Shown here: one piece after another, positions 49,761 to 63,760 of the stretch
Layout of the letters: each line of letters opens with the position of its first letter
How positions within the stretch are numbered: position 1 is the stretch's first letter
NCBI GenBank assembly: GCA_948567375.1
Contig: OX419758.1
Coordinates: forward strand, 65,253,965-65,317,964
Source of the DNA: Lunularia cruciata
Lineage: Eukaryota; Streptophyta; Marchantiopsida; Lunulariales; Lunulariaceae
DNA length: 64,000 nucleotides
Direction of reading: 5' to 3'
Made by a program: the position numbers and the translations under genes
Notes under the pieces: model-generated
Told to the model about the DNA's origin: nothing
What the model saw: only the letters and a program-made list of their open reading frames with translations
The model's database searches: none

Positions 49761-52395
49761 AGTTGAGTTATCTCCCAATGTAACCATATCATTAGCTGAT
49801 AACATAATACTATCAAGTCCCTTTAAATAACATGTGTTTTTATCTTTTTATATGACTAGAACTTTTTACCCTAATCTACATGGTCGATCACCTAATCACA
49901 AAGAGAATCCAAGGGTCTCTTTCTCTTTAAACCTCATCCTTCCATCTCCCTCTCTTCTTTCATTTTCCATTAGGTTTCTAGCTCATTTTCCTCTCTTAGC
50001 TTCCAATGTATGTTTTCTATTGTCTATTTGATTTCATCTGATTTCTTTGATTTTGCTTCACTAATCTTGGTTGGCTTTCAGGTTGTCACCAGGTATGTTT
50101 CATTCTCTTCCAGATTTCTTCTTTTGTTCCAGATTTTTCTTTTGCTCATAGGACATCATAGACTTTATTTCATTTTCAACAATCTATTCTCAGTTTTCCT
50201 CTCATTTTGATCATTGACTTATGAGTGACACCTTAGGAAGCAACTGCGTTTGCCTTGGCGCTCATGAGCATTTGAACATAAACTTAGATTGAGGAGTATT
50301 GACATGCACTCAAGTATTTCAGCACTATGTTTGGCACTAATGAAATCATATGTGCTTTTGAGGAGGTTTTTTATGGCCATCTTCTACTTCCTTTGCCTAT
50401 TTCAATGGCTCAAGACACATGCATCCATAATGCATGTAGTGATATATCTATCCAATCACCTAATGCCATACTCTAAGTTACTTTCCCAAATGGAGGATGC
50501 ATTGCAAAGTGGAAATCATTTGAAGAATGATTTCCACTCTACTTTTTGCCTTTATGAGGTGGTTTCAAGGAGTTTAAGGTACTTAAAGATTCTTTGGTTT
50601 CTTTGGTTTCAGTTTCATTTTAGGGTTTCTATTCTACATCAGTTTGATCACTCATTTTCTTTTAGCTCTTTGATATCCATTATTGCACAATTCATAGCTT
50701 AGCATTATGTTTTGCTTCATTCCTTCTTGGCCATATGTTACTTGCTTGTTAATCCAAGTATATCAGAGCCAACTATCATCTGTTTTCAGCACTTTGACAT
50801 CCATTAGTGGTTGGTTAGCATATCAAACTTACTCATTGCCACCCATGAAGGTGTTATTCTTGGCCACTTGCTATTTAGCCATTAGTTCCAACCATTATGC
50901 AATCATCCACCTTAGTCATTCTCCATTTTGCTTATTTATGTTTTCATCAATGTCCTCAGTCCATCTGTTGGTACTTACCCATTAATTCAGATAGTTAAGA
51001 GATAAACATTAAGCAACCATCCAGCTTAGCTATTCATCACTTTTCCATCCACCAACGCTTTTTCCATCCATTTTTGTCCATCAATCCTCTGTCTATCCAT
51101 TTTCTCTATCAACTCTACTTCCACCTACTCCTTGTCTATTTATTTTCCCATTAATTTTGTTTGGTGACATTCAGTTTTTTTGGTTGACCTCCATAGCCAT
51201 TGTCCCTTTTGACTCTAAGCATTTCCTCCTCTACAAATAAACATGGGATCTTATGATCAAGTTGTGGCTTGCTTTAGAGCAATCTCTTCTCTCAACATCA
51301 AAAACACTTTCCAATTCTCTCAAGGTCATATCTTTTGGCCTCTAATTATAGAACATATTCTCAAAGCTTACTTTTTGACAGCCCTGGATCCTATTCTTCA
51401 AAGATTAAGGATCTCAGAATTACTCATATAAGGGACTACTCATTTATATACCATTTAATTGACAAAAAACTTATTTATATAATTTCTTCATTGACATCCA
51501 ATAAATGCTATGTAGGACAAAACATCCGGTTTTGCTTCCAAAAGATTTCAACAACATTGCCAAAAAGGAAAAGCACTTGCTACTCCTCACTCTATCACTA
51601 TAGAGTACACTCCTTTGATGGAGACAATGGAAAAATTTGGTTCTGATGATTTTTAGCTATTTCCTACAGTTAAATTAGATTTGCATAATAATTTTAGGGA
51701 CTCTGCCAATGCAAAGGAACTCTTTTGGATTTGGGTTCTTTACTGTTGGACTCCTATAGGATACAACATATGTGAGTTCTTCATCACAACCACCAACACT
51801 CTAATTGTCCTCAAGATATTATCTCTCCCCCCACTTAGCACCATTTCTTCCTCCTCATCTCAAGTTAATTATCCTCACTCTTTACTTTGAGTGTGAGCAA
51901 TCCACATTCTAAGAGATTTTCTTACAAAGACTACCTTTGGAGGATCTCCTATTTTTTCTCTTTACTAGACTCTGATAAGCTCACAGATTTTATCCTCTCA
52001 CTTTTTAGAGTTCATAACCTCCTTATGTTCTAGTATCCACTCCTATTTCCATCTTACTCAAAAACAAAGAGGAACTCAATGCTGTTCTTAACTGATTACT
52101 TCTTTTTCTCTTACCTTGCTTTTTGGTCAATAGATCTACCCCAGATATTTGACCTACTATCATTATTTTTTGATTTTCCTCTAAGGAGATGGATAAAGCC
52201 AAACTATAGTTGCTTCTAAGGGACTATCAAGTCTTAGAGGCCATACCTCCAAGTACTTCATTTAGAGCTCATATAGTTGCTTACAAGTATAGCAAAATGC
52301 TAGGTAGGTTGCACTTTAATTTTAGTTCAATCATGGAGGAAAGCTTTCAATTTAACTACATCTCTTCATCCATGTAGTTATCTCCACCATGCAAC
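49761..52395. other. Unassigned AT- and pyrimidine-rich DNA
   Basis: No gene is supported. Several open stretches of 60-137 codons on the plus strand encode Phe/Leu/Ser-rich low-complexity readings, as expected from T-rich DNA. Confidence 0.4.
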
Positions 52396-52635
52396 TGTAG
52401 GAGTTAACTAAGGTCTTGAGTAACTCAAGTTAGTCTGATTGTGATCGGTTAGTATAGGGCTCAACTACTATATGTGCAAGCTAATAGAAGCTTTCAGTGA
52501 CACATTAGTCTGAACATCAATAATGTTAATGGTGTGTTCTCGTGGACATAGCCTTAATAAGGTGAATCACATATTTTCTTGTGTAGACCATTGGTGCATG
52601 TGTAACATGTGTATTATTACTAAAGTGGACAAACA
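52396..52635 (+). repeat. 5' LTR of the copia element
   Basis: 240 bp, TGTAGGAGTTAAC...AAACA. It pairs with 58972-59207. Confidence 0.9.
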
Positions 52636-52637
52636 AA

Positions 52638-52649
52638 TGGTATCAGAGC
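52638..52649 (+). other. Primer-binding site, initiator Met tRNA type
   Basis: TGGTATCAGAGC, a perfect 12-base match to the usual plant LTR-element primer site, two bases after the 5' LTR. Confidence 0.93.
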
Positions 52650-54520
52650 AAATTGGTTGACAATATGCAACATTATAGGATTTTCCCCAATGGATTTGAT
52701 GGAAAATAATCCATTGTTGTTCGGAATGTCTATGTAATATTGGTTGTCAAAGATAAAATTTGTGAGGTCATTGGCCAAGGTGATGTTGCTATTGAGAAAA
52801 TTGGCATTGTTTGTTGAGCATTGATTTCTTGACTGATTAGCTATCAAAGGAGGCAAAAGTTGTGGTCATTGAGGACGTAATAGAGAGGAAGAGGAGATTC
52901 TATTGTTCTCACCTAAGGTGTTGAAAGCGGAGTGGGTATTGGAGGTCTTGATCTTAGCAATCTATGACTAGGGAAACAAGGTTTGAGAGGAAAAGTCTCT
53001 TCTTGCTTTGAGAGCAAGCGGAGGGAGTGTTGCTTGTTTATCATCTACAAAAGAGAAGCGTGGATCCTATTAGAGGCTACAGAGTGGTCCTAAGGATTTT
53101 TTAAGTTGTTTGTGAGATAGTGTCCCCTTTGCATGGACTTTACAATAAGCCAAGGTACTTTGGTTTCATTTTAGCAGTCTGGAGAGAAAGTACTCATGTC
53201 TGTTCAGGCAGGAATGTCTTCTATTTATTGTCTTTAGTCAAAAGCAAAGCTGGGCCACTTGGAATTGGAAGGATGATTGGTGGCTTGGGCATCTTGAAGA
53301 TTAGCCAAGGAAAGAGGGAGCATGACCAAAGATTTAGAAGGGTAAAGAAGAAAGGAAGTGCTGATCTAGGTTCTTCAATCTTTGGCAAGAGATATTTTGG
53401 CAGAAAGTACTACTACTACATCAGCTGAGTGATCTGACTTTGAGAATTGTATCATATATGGGCTGTTCTTTCATCAGTGAAGGAAAGAGGAAGGCAATTT
53501 TATTTGCTAACACTATATCACCTCTCCCTCTCCTCTCTTCTCCTTGTCTGTTGTTTGTTGTTGATGTTGCTGTTGCTCCTTCTACTTCAAGAATCCTCAC
53601 ACACTTATAGTGCCCATCTGTTACTCACTCTCATAGAGCACATAGGAAAGGAAGGAAGGAAGAAGGAAATGTTGGGAATTGTTTAGCTTTTAAGGTTTTT
53701 CCTCGACCTTTGTTTGCTTTCTCAAGAGACAGACAACAAAAGATTGTGTTGTCATCTCCGGTGGAGTGAGTGTCTATGGTTTAGACATTTCATGGATGTG
53801 GAAGGTGGAGCTGCTTGGAAGGAGAATGTTGAGAAGGGAATGAATAAGTAGTTTAGTGGACTTTGGGTGTAATTCAGATCCTCTTGTCTTAGGTCTGAAA
53901 GATTGCATGAGCAACAAGCTCTTTGGTGCAAAGGTGAGGTCTTTTGCACAAAATGCTGGTAAGGTATACGTCTATTGTTTTAGAAGAAGTTGGCTGGAAT
54001 TTTGGCTATAGAAGGCAAAACTATCTGAAAAATGGGAGTTCAATTATTTATTAGCCTTATTTACATTCTACATTTTACATTTGCAAGCATCTTTGGGACA
54101 AATGTTTGTGTGTTTTGTCTCAAGGTAGAGAAGAGAGATGGTGATGGATCTTTACTTTTTACCTAGTGGTAGTGACCATAGACTATAGCATACTTTCTTA
54201 GGCGAGGTTGGGATGCAAAGCTACTTTTCCTTTGCTGGGTATGCTCCTACTTTTGGACAGATTTGTTGATTCTGTTCATGTTACATGTAGATTTATTGTA
54301 TACCATTCTTGTAACCAAATAGATTCACAATTGTCCGTCCAGTAGGATTGAGAAGGATGTCATTTTCCCTAATTAGTATTAAAGTGTACAAGAGCTGAGC
54401 TGGTTTGTTTGTTGCTTTGTTAGAAAAAAGAAGGAAAAGGATTAAAATATCAAGTCATTTTGGTTCTACTAGTTTCAATTGAGCTTTGAAAGCACGTTGA
54501 CTCCAAGATAAGTTGAGCTT
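52650..54520 (+). other. Unusually long leader of the copia element
   Basis: About 1.9 kb separates the primer site from the first gag-like sequence. It has no recognised motif and no visible inserted element with paired ends, so it may be a leader or a degraded insertion. Confidence 0.45.
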
Positions 54521-57500
54521 TACTTTTGAAAGCTGCTCATAAAAGGGAGCCCCTTCTTGAGCAAGTCTCTTCATGGCTACTTTCAAAAATCCAAGAAAGA
54601 CCCTATAAGGTATTGAAGAGTAAGTCAAGTCATCAGTGTCAACAGGAGGTTCACCTTCACAATTGCATCACGTTTGAGGACAAGCTTAGAGGTGTGAGTT
54701 CAGAGATGGTAGTCATGAAGACTAGGAGTGCCAAATTTGACATTGCCAAGTACAATGGACGGTCCGATTATCTCTTGTGGGAGCATCAAATAAAAAGCAT
54801 GCTCAAGGCCAATGGTTTTTGGTGAATTGCTGAGACCCAAGACCAATTTGGTGTTAGAGGATGATTGGAACAACATGCAAAAGATAGCTATACACATAGT
54901 GGTTTTACATCTACAACCACATGTCATAAAGTAGTTGGGTGAGAACAAGGATTGCATTACTCTTTTTGATGAGCTGTAATAGAAGTACCATCAAAAAGAG
55001 CTATCAAATCATCTTTACCCATTCTTGAAGCTGATGAGCTTCAAGATGAAGGATAAGGGATCAAGATACAAGATCATATGAATGCATTCAACGATCTTGT
55101 TGTGGACTTGTAGAATCTTGGAAAGGACCTTAGTAATGAGAGAAAGGCTCTCCACCTATTGAGTTTGCTCTTTATGTCCTACCAATCCTTGTCACAAGTG
55201 TTACTATATCATGATAGGAAGACCATCACCTACAATGAGAAGGTGAGTGCTCTATTAACAGTTGATCTTCAATAGAAGATGATGTTACCTCCTCAACCCT
55301 TGACTCCTTCAGGAATAGTGTTGAATATGAATCATGGAAGGACTCAAAAGTGGATAGATGGTGGGGAGCAGAGATCTAAGACTAGATCTTGGTCCAAGGG
55401 GAGATCCCAAGACCGTAAGAGCATGCTTTGATGAAAGTGTGACAAAGTTAGTCACCTCAAGAGAGATTGTTGTGTCAAAACAGTTTAGCCTTCTTTAGCA
55501 AATGTGGCAAAATACAACAAGGAAGAAGAAGAGGATGATCTGCTTGATGACGACTATGCTCTATGATGCCAACGGTATGCACTTTGCACTTCACTTCAAC
55601 AAAGAGGAGATGAATAGATTCTAGATTGTGCTTGTTCATAACATATGTGTTACAAAAGAGAGTTCTTTAGTTCTTACTCAATATTAAATGGTTTAGCTTT
55701 GATGGGGAATGATCACCCTTGTCGAATTGTAGGCATTCAATATGTTAAGATTCAAATGTTTGATGGTCTTGTGCACACATTGACTAATGTCAAGCATATC
55801 CTTGACATGAGGAAGAACTTGATAGCTCTTGGCATGTTAGACACAAGTGGTCATCAATGGGAAGTAGTTGATGGTGTACTTTCAGTCATGGTTAGGAGAA
55901 AAGTCATCTTGAAGGGAAATAGGCACAAGAATCTTTATGTGCTAGAGAGCAACACTTTTTGTGGGGAAGCTCATGCTACTAGATCTCATGATATGATTGA
56001 CTACTTGTGGCATTCAAGGCTAGGTCACATTAGTGAGAAAAGCATGTCTATTCTTTGCGAGAAAGGTGTTATTGTTACACTATGGTCTAGTAGTTTAGAA
56101 TTCTATGGGCATTGTGTACTAGCAAAGCAACATCAAACTGCTTTTGGTGTCAAAACTCATAGTTCCAAAGAAATTCTCAACTATATACATAGTGATATAT
56201 GTGGCTTATCCCCTACTCCCTCACATTCTGGAAAGCTATACTATGTATCTTTTATTGATGATTATTTGAGGTTTGTATAAATTTATTTCCTACATCAGAA
56301 GTATGAAGTCTTTGTCAATTTCAAGAAGTGGATAGCTCAAGTTGAGATTCACATTGGTAAGAAAGTGAGATTTCTACAATTAGATAATGGTAGGGAATAC
56401 AATTCTGGAGAATTTGAGGTGTATTGTCAACAAGAGGGGATAACTCACCATCTCACTACAATATATACTCCACAATAGAATGGTGTTGTTGAGCGGCTCA
56501 ATCAAACACTATTGGAGCAAATGAGGAGTCTATTGAGCCAATCAAGTTTATCACATGTGTTTTAGGCTGAAGTTGTCAACACTGCAACCTACTTAGTAAA
56601 TCTTTCTCCTTCTAGTGTGATTTATGACATGACATTGTTTGAGATGAGGCATGGACGGCATGTAGATTATAGTTGTTTGATAGTCTTTGGATGTAAAGCA
56701 TATCCTCTCATATCCAAGGACAAAAGATCTAAGTTGGACCTTACTTCCAAGACATGCATATTTCTTGGCTACCAGAGTGGTGTGAAGGGTTACAGGTTGT
56801 GGGATCCACTCACTTGTAAATAGATTGTTAGTAGAGATGTTTCATTCAATGATTCTAGATCATTGATTGAGGGGGAGAAAGCTCTCATTCCTCATACTGA
56901 AAAGGGAAAATCTCCTCTAAATATCATTGAGGGGATATTAATTATGATGGTTTTCATGATGAGTCACAAGAAGATGCTCCCACAAAGGAGCAAGTTCCCC
57001 AAAATGAGGAATTACAAGGGCATGAAGAGACAAGTGAACCTCAACACTTGTCAACATAGGAAGATCAAGCAAAGTCATCAATAAGGAGGATGTCTAGATG
57101 CTCTATTTGTGCTCTTGAATGATTTGGAAAATGGGTTGATTCAACAAAATTAGGATATGAGGATATCTCTCTTGATGATGATGATGGTATGGCTTTGATC
57201 TTGGAAGAAGGAGAACATTCTTCATACAATGAGGCTCTAGCTTTGATGGAAAAGCCTGAGTAGAATGCAACAATGCAGAGAGAGATGCAATCATTGATTG
57301 ACAACAAGACTTGGGAGTTAGTGAAGCAAGTGAACCTTCCAAAAATATCAACAATTGGTGGATAATAAGTGAGTTTACAAATTGGAAGATAGCCTTTTGA
57401 TGGAGAAAAGAAGATTTACAAGGCCAGGTTGGTGTCCAAGGGCTTCACACAAGAAAAAGGTGTGAATTACAATGAGATCTACTTTATAGTTGCTAACTAT

Positions 57501-58971
57501 GCCACTATTTGCTTATTGTGTGTACTTGTGAGTTTCTTTGGTCTTATCTTAGATCAAATGGATGTTGCCAATGCTTTCCTCTATAGCAATTAGATGTGGT
57601 GATCTTCATGAAGATAGCCTATGAGCTTTGTGAAGAAAATCCAAGAGGATATGGTTTTTAGGTTGCTAAATCTTTAAATGGATTGAAGCAAGCCCACAAA
57701 CAATGGAACAAACGGTTTGATGGTGTTATGAGGTCACAAGGATTTAAATGGAATGTGTTTGATCCTTGTGTATACATGAAAAAGGTGAGTAATGAAGTCT
57801 TTGGCTTCATTATTTTGGTACTCTATGTGGATGACATGCTTATTGTACTTAGGAACAGATCTCATGTTGATAAGCTCAAAGCTCTCTTGAGTTCCGAGTT
57901 TAGAATGAAAGATCTTGGTACAACAAGGAGGATTTTGGGGATGGAGATCCAAAGAATCTTAGAGGATGGGAAGCTATGGTCAACTGAAGGGAAGTATGCT
58001 AGAAAGGTACTTGCAAGATTTAACATGGAGAATTGCAAGTCTGTGAATACTCCTTTAGCTCCTCACTTCAAGCTTTCATAAACTCTTTGTCCAACAAGTG
58101 CCATGGAGAAAGGTTTGATGTCCAAGATCCTCTATGACAAGACAATAGGAAGTCTCATGTTTTTGATGATTGCACTAGGCCTAACATTGCTCTAGCTATG
58201 GGCAAGACTAGTAGATATATGTCAAATCCAGAGAGGATACATTGGGAAGCTATGAAGTGGATCCTCAGATATCTCAAGGGTATGTTGGATTTTGGCCTTG
58301 TGTTTGATGCTAAATCTTACAATGCAAAATCACTTATTGGCTATGTAGCTGTTGACTATGAACAAGAACTGGATGGGAGGAAATCTACAATTGGGTATGT
58401 GTTCACACTTGGAGGTGGATACATAAGTTGGAGATCTACATTACAGAAGTGCATAGCTTAGTCTACTATAGAAGCTGAGTATGTAGTAGCAACAGAAGCA
58501 ACAAAAGAAGAAATCTGGTTGGAGAGGCTTATCACAAAGATGGGATTGACTCATGACATTGTGAATGTTCATTATGATAGCCAAAGTGCTTTACATCTAG
58601 CTATGAATCAGGTAATGGACAATAGAGTGAAACATATTGACATCACGTATCATTTTCTTAGATAGGCTGTGTTTGATAAAATGATTGAGCTAGTCAAGAT
58701 TGATGGTAAAATCAATCCTATTGATGCTTTATGAAAGTGATTTCTTTGGAAAGTTGTTACAGGTGTTACATTTGGGCACAAGTAAAGTAGACTAGCAATT
58801 GTGTTATCTCTATATATGATTTTACTCTATCATGTTTAGGGTATGGTTTAGTTCTAGTTAACTCTAGTTTACAAAGGAACCTATGTTAGGCTTCCTTCTA
58901 GGACTTCCTACAAAGAAATCATATAGGTTATAGAGGTTAAGGACCCCAAGACATGAGTCAAGGGAGAGATT

Positions 58972-59207
58972 TTTAGGAGTTAACTCAGGTCTTGAGTAAC
59001 TCAAGTTAGTCTAATTGTGATCAGTTAGTCTAGGATTGGACTACTTTATGTGCAAGCTAGTAGAAGCTCTCAATGACTTATTAGTCTGATCATTAGTAAT
59101 TTGAATGGTGTGTTTTCATGGATGTAGCCTAAATGAGGTGAACCACATAATTTCTTGTGTAGACCATGGTGTATGCATAAACTATGTATTACTGAATTGG
59201 ACAGACA
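58972..59207 (+). repeat. 3' LTR of the copia element
   Basis: 236 bp. It is preceded by a purine-rich tract (aagggagagat). Confidence 0.88.
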
Positions 59208-62200
59208 ATAGGTTTTATTAACCCTTCATATGGACATGTGGTTATAGCTTCTTTAGAGATCTTACCTTCAATCTTCTCCAAAGGTAGCAAATTTTGTCTT
59301 TCAAGATCTCCTCTACTTTAATAGCTATTCAAGCTTGTATATAAAATTTCATGCTCATTCAAGAAGCTATTTTAGGTACTAAGTGTGTTTTTGACCATTG
59401 GAAAGTAATTCTTCTACAAAAAGTCAAGCATTTCCTCAAACTCCCCACAATTCAAGATGACTTTTAGTAGAACCAAATTTCCTCTCTTGGAATGATTGAA
59501 ACCTACTTTTCCTACTTTGAATCCCAATTTTTTATTACCTACATGGATAAGTGTCCAAACAATTTCAATTTTTTTTGCAAATAAGTTTATGTTCAAACTC
59601 TACTCAACGAGCTCCATTTTGCTTCTACAACTTATAGGTCAACATATATTCAATGATCAAAGATCTTAGTTTCTCACAATACTTTCAACTCTTCTCAAGG
59701 TTTTCACAAATTCAAGGATATGGATAGATTCCCCTACTTTTGTTATGGTTGAAAATTCCATAAGTCTTTGTAGTCCCAAGTTCATTGTTGTAGGACATTC
59801 TACAACTCTTCTGGAATTGTCACATTAGTTAAGTTGCTTCTTCAAAACCTTACAACCTTCTACAAACAAACTCTAGAAATAGGAATTCTTGCATGCAAGA
59901 ATGGTAATCAATACCAATTAGATATTGGATGACTCTTTAGGAGTCCATATTCTACTTAAGAAGGTGCAAAGACTACATAAACCAATTTCAATTACTCCTC
60001 AAGAGAGTGTATTTAGGAACACTCTTATTCCCATAGATAAAGTTCTTTTTCAAAGTTTTGATTTTACTAATCTTTATGTAGAGTTCTACCTTGATGACTT
60101 CAAAACAAGGTTGTATGCATTGATGACTTCAAAACAAGGCTGTATGCATTTATCCAGTCATATTTTATTCTGGATTCATCCAAAATAAAGAGTTAGTGTT
60201 ACTAGTCAAAACCTTAGCATTTGATTTTAAATACATATGAGCTCAAAAACAGAAACGACATTCTTCTATTGGAAAAACATCTCAAGTTCATGGTGATTGA
60301 TATGGTCTATCAACCTCTCTTCTTTGTGGGTTCAACTCCACTAACGTTCATCTAGGCTCTAGAACACATATTACACTCTTAGTCATTACAATAAATTCAT
60401 TTACTTGTATCACTTTGCACATAAAGTCCATGATATCTTTGTCACCAATATAAGAGGTGGAAACCTCAAAACCTAGATCTGACTTCCTTTGACTTATAGT
60501 CATGTTAGCTAATCTTTGTTTCAATGGCTCAATCCGAGTAACCATGGTTGTATCATAAGCAAAAGCAAATATTGAGCTCTTATCAACTATAGGTCCTCTG
60601 TCACTACCTCTTCCTTCATGATCTGGAGCTCTTCTATCACTTGCCTAGCAATCTTATCACTCCGTAATTTTGGGCAAAGATCAAAACATTGATCATTGGT
60701 GTGACCAAATCTATCGGAATGGTCTCTTTGTGTTTATTATGATGCACTAGAAATATAATGTCCATTGCCTTGAGTGTATTCTCTCTTGTGATAAGATCTA
60801 CCATAAATCCAACAAATAACACCACTATTCACTAGTTACTATTGACTTGAAAATGAAAGTAAGGATCTAGTTGCACTAGGTATTCCATTCGCTCCATAAA
60901 ATCTAGACTATTCACTTTGCTCTCAAAATTCAACATTGTATGATGCACTTTATTGGACTCTAGAATTTTTTTTTATTATAAATGAGATCTTCTTACCAAA
61001 TCCAAATGTCAACATTCTCTCCTCCACCATGTTGAACTCAATGCACACATCTAAACTAAAAACCATTGCCAAAATAAATGAGATATTTTGTAATAATATA
61101 ACATCATTTACTTTACATCACAATTCTTTACATAGAATATCATACCAAAATTGGACTGCCTGGGTCTCAATAATTCTCTTAGTGAAACTAATCAACCAAT
61201 ATCTCATGTAATTGTATATCATGTGTAAACTCTCTCTCTAGTATTCCGTTGAAACTCTTATGAGTTTGTCACCTTATCCGTCCGCATTCCTTGGTAATTT
61301 TATCTCAAACACTAGAAAAACTTGACCATGGGATTTAATCTCACTATTGCATCATTTCATACAACAATATCTCCACTCATAATAACACTATCTCTAACTA
61401 ATGCAATTCCATTTGTAATAACATTATCTCTAACTATTGCATTTCCAATGGGTACACCACCGTTACTAGAGTTAGAATTCATGACTATTGACAATCTATT
61501 TTTATAAATTGAACCGGAAGTGATATAAATTATTATTTAGAGACCAATATTATTTTCATATCTCAATTTCTTCCAAGTGAAATCTCTTGAACTCATGATA
61601 ATCATCCATCTACAAATATTCCAAATATAGGAACAACTCTTTCCATGTTTTGAAATATATGAATTTCATTGGATTTTACATCCATTGCAAACCATACCAA
61701 CTATCAAATTTATGGATGAATTCATCTAATTCAAAAATACACATTTCACCTAAGTAGCATTTAGAAGCTTTGTAAATCCCATTAATGTCTTATAAAAAAA
61801 TATGTACACATCAAATATATTTTCAATTGAATCAATTCATGTATCAAATTCCAAATCAAAGTCAATTTTTTTTACTCAATAGGATCTAAGATACAAATTA
61901 TGTATAATGCCGTTCCTTGTAAACCCATTATGTATTCTAATGATTTATTTTGATTCTCTAAAATTTTTTCATGACAATGTAATCCAAATTATAATCATAA
62001 CCACCATAAGTATCATATCTATTGCATATTATTCTTTAATATAAATATAATTTTCATAATTATACTAGGTAAAAAAAACCTATAAATTATAGTAAGAATA
62101 TATAATCTCATATTCATTATTTTTATTTTACCAAAAAATAATTTAAATAATTGATCATCATTTTAATTTCACTATTGAAAATATATTAAAAAATAAAATA

Positions 62201-62566
62201 TTTCACATAAATATAATATATAAATAAAAAATAAAAATAAAAATAATCAAATCATATAAAATCTAAAAGAATAATCAATATAGATTGTGCTTTATTATAA
62301 TATAATATTTATATATTCATAAGATAAATTTAAATCTTTTCTTAATCAAATAAATAAATATATTAATTGAAAAATTTTCATGATAACAAATAAAAATGAA
62401 CTAGTTGACTATGAACTAAATCTAAGAACTAAAGATTTAAGATTCAAATTTTATTATATATAATCTAGAAAAATTGATAAATTTTATAAAATAATTATCA
62501 AAAATTTAATTAAATTTGCTAACCTCGTGTTAGCAAGTTGACTTGTTGATTTTTCTAGGCATTCAT
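59208..62566. other. Unassigned AT-rich DNA
   Basis: No gene was recognised. A 29-bp tandem duplication (ttgatgacttcaaaacaagg) lies at 60091-60148. From about 61,950 to 62,520 the sequence is almost pure A/T. Confidence 0.5.
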
Positions 62567-63532
62567 TGTAAAAGATTTAACCGAGATGAGAAATAGAAAA
62601 ATAGAATATCACATTAGAACACTTAAGTGTGTGAAACTCCAAATGTTTAACACGAACGTTGGTTTTGATATTTATAAGAAATATACAAGGTTTTTAAAAA
62701 TTTTCTCAAGAAATTTTTTTGAACTTTGTCCTTGGAGTGCAAACCAAATTAACTGGAAAACTTCTCAAAAAACTTCTTTCTAGAAATCATATACTTAATA
62801 TGCAAACTAAACTAGTCGAGAAATTTCCCAAGAAGCTTTCCTCCTAGAAATCATTGCTTGGCATGCACATTATCCAAGACTTGGGAGGGTACCAAGTAGC
62901 TTCCTAGATACTTCTAGAATAGTCTAGGCTAATTTGGACTATTTGTTATTTTATTTGCTTTGACTAATTTTGTCATTAAATTCCATATTGTTACATATTC
63001 TCCCACAGCTAATTGGTGATATCCTTGTTGCTACTAAAGCTTCAAACTCCTAGATGTCCATTTGTGCATTCTGCAAATGAGAAAGAAGTTCCCATGTGGC
63101 ATCATGAAGGAGATATACTTTCCAAAAGACTTTGTACTTTGCATGTTATTGATGACCTCATTGAATGTGGTAACATGCAATGATGCAATCAATTCATACT
63201 TTTAATGATCATTGACAAGGATAAGATAAGGAGGAGATTGGACACAAGAGGAAAAAGAAGATAGATTAAGAACAAAGGGTTTCAATTTGGAAATATGAAA
63301 GATAAAGTGGATGCGCATATGACAAGGCAAAGAAAATTGAAAAACAACCAGAGAAATGATTTGGGTGATATTAGGTCCTTTCCAATTAGAAGCAAGTTTA
63401 CATACTTGAGTATCAAGTGGGAGGGGTAGTGTAAAAGACCGAAATCAAAGAGAGAAATAGGAGGATGGAAACTCACATTGGGACACTTGAATGAGAGAAA
63501 CTCCGAATGCCTAGCATGAGCTTTGGCTTTGG

Positions 63533-63540
63533 TATTTATA
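63533..63540 (-). promoter_or_regulatory. TATA box of the solo LTR
   Basis: TATAAATA on the minus strand. It lies about 33 bp downstream, in LTR sense, of the nearest GAAnnTTC core (63574-63581). Confidence 0.72.
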
Positions 63541-63639
63541 GATAGCATACAAGGCCTTTGAAAAGTTTCTCAAGAAGCTTCCTCAAGCCGCTTTCTTAGA
63601 GTGTAAGCCAAATTAACTAGGAAACTTCTCAAGAAACTT

Positions 63640-63760
63640 CCTTCTAGAAGCCGTCTACTTGGCGTGCAAGCTAAGCTAGTTGGAAGCTTTTAGAAGTTTC
63701 CTTCTAGAAGCCGCCTACTTGGCGTGCAAGCTAAGCTAGTTGGAAGCTTCTAGAAATTTC
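63640..63760. repeat. 60-bp tandem repeat within the solo LTR
   Basis: Two strong copies (anchor ggcgtgcaagctaagctagt at 63661 and 63721) and weaker flanking copies. Each unit contains a GAAnnTTC cluster. Confidence 0.92.
63743..63760 (-). promoter_or_regulatory. Perfect four-unit heat shock element
   Basis: On the plus strand it reads GAAgcTTCtaGAAatTTC, four alternating units in exact 5-bp spacing; it is near-palindromic, so orientation is arbitrary. Another TTCtaGAA follows at 63762-63769. Confidence 0.7.

Larger units (their letters stand above)
52396..59207 (+). mobile_element. Ty1/copia element with both LTRs, broken
   Basis: Plus strand, 6.8 kb. Short LTRs are at 52396-52635 and 58972-59207. 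A perfect Met-tRNA primer site is at 52638-52649. Gag begins near 54.69 kb (FDIAKYNGRSDYLLWEHQIK), with a zinc-knuckle remnant near 55.43-55.47 kb. Pre-integrase LWHSRLGHISEKSM is near 56.01 kb, the integrase FIDDYLR area near 56.25 kb, reverse transcriptase with YVDDML near 57.83 kb, and RNase H remnants near 58.45-58.7 kb. This order (integrase before reverse transcriptase) is typical of copia. It is broken at a dozen or more points. LTRs differ by roughly 15% in the part I compared, so it is old. Flanking 5-mers (gcaac, atagg) do not match. Confidence 0.93.

Noticed and set aside
50289-50702. 137-codon open frame rich in Phe, Leu and Ser
   Set aside because: Low complexity from T-rich sequence with no recognisable domain.
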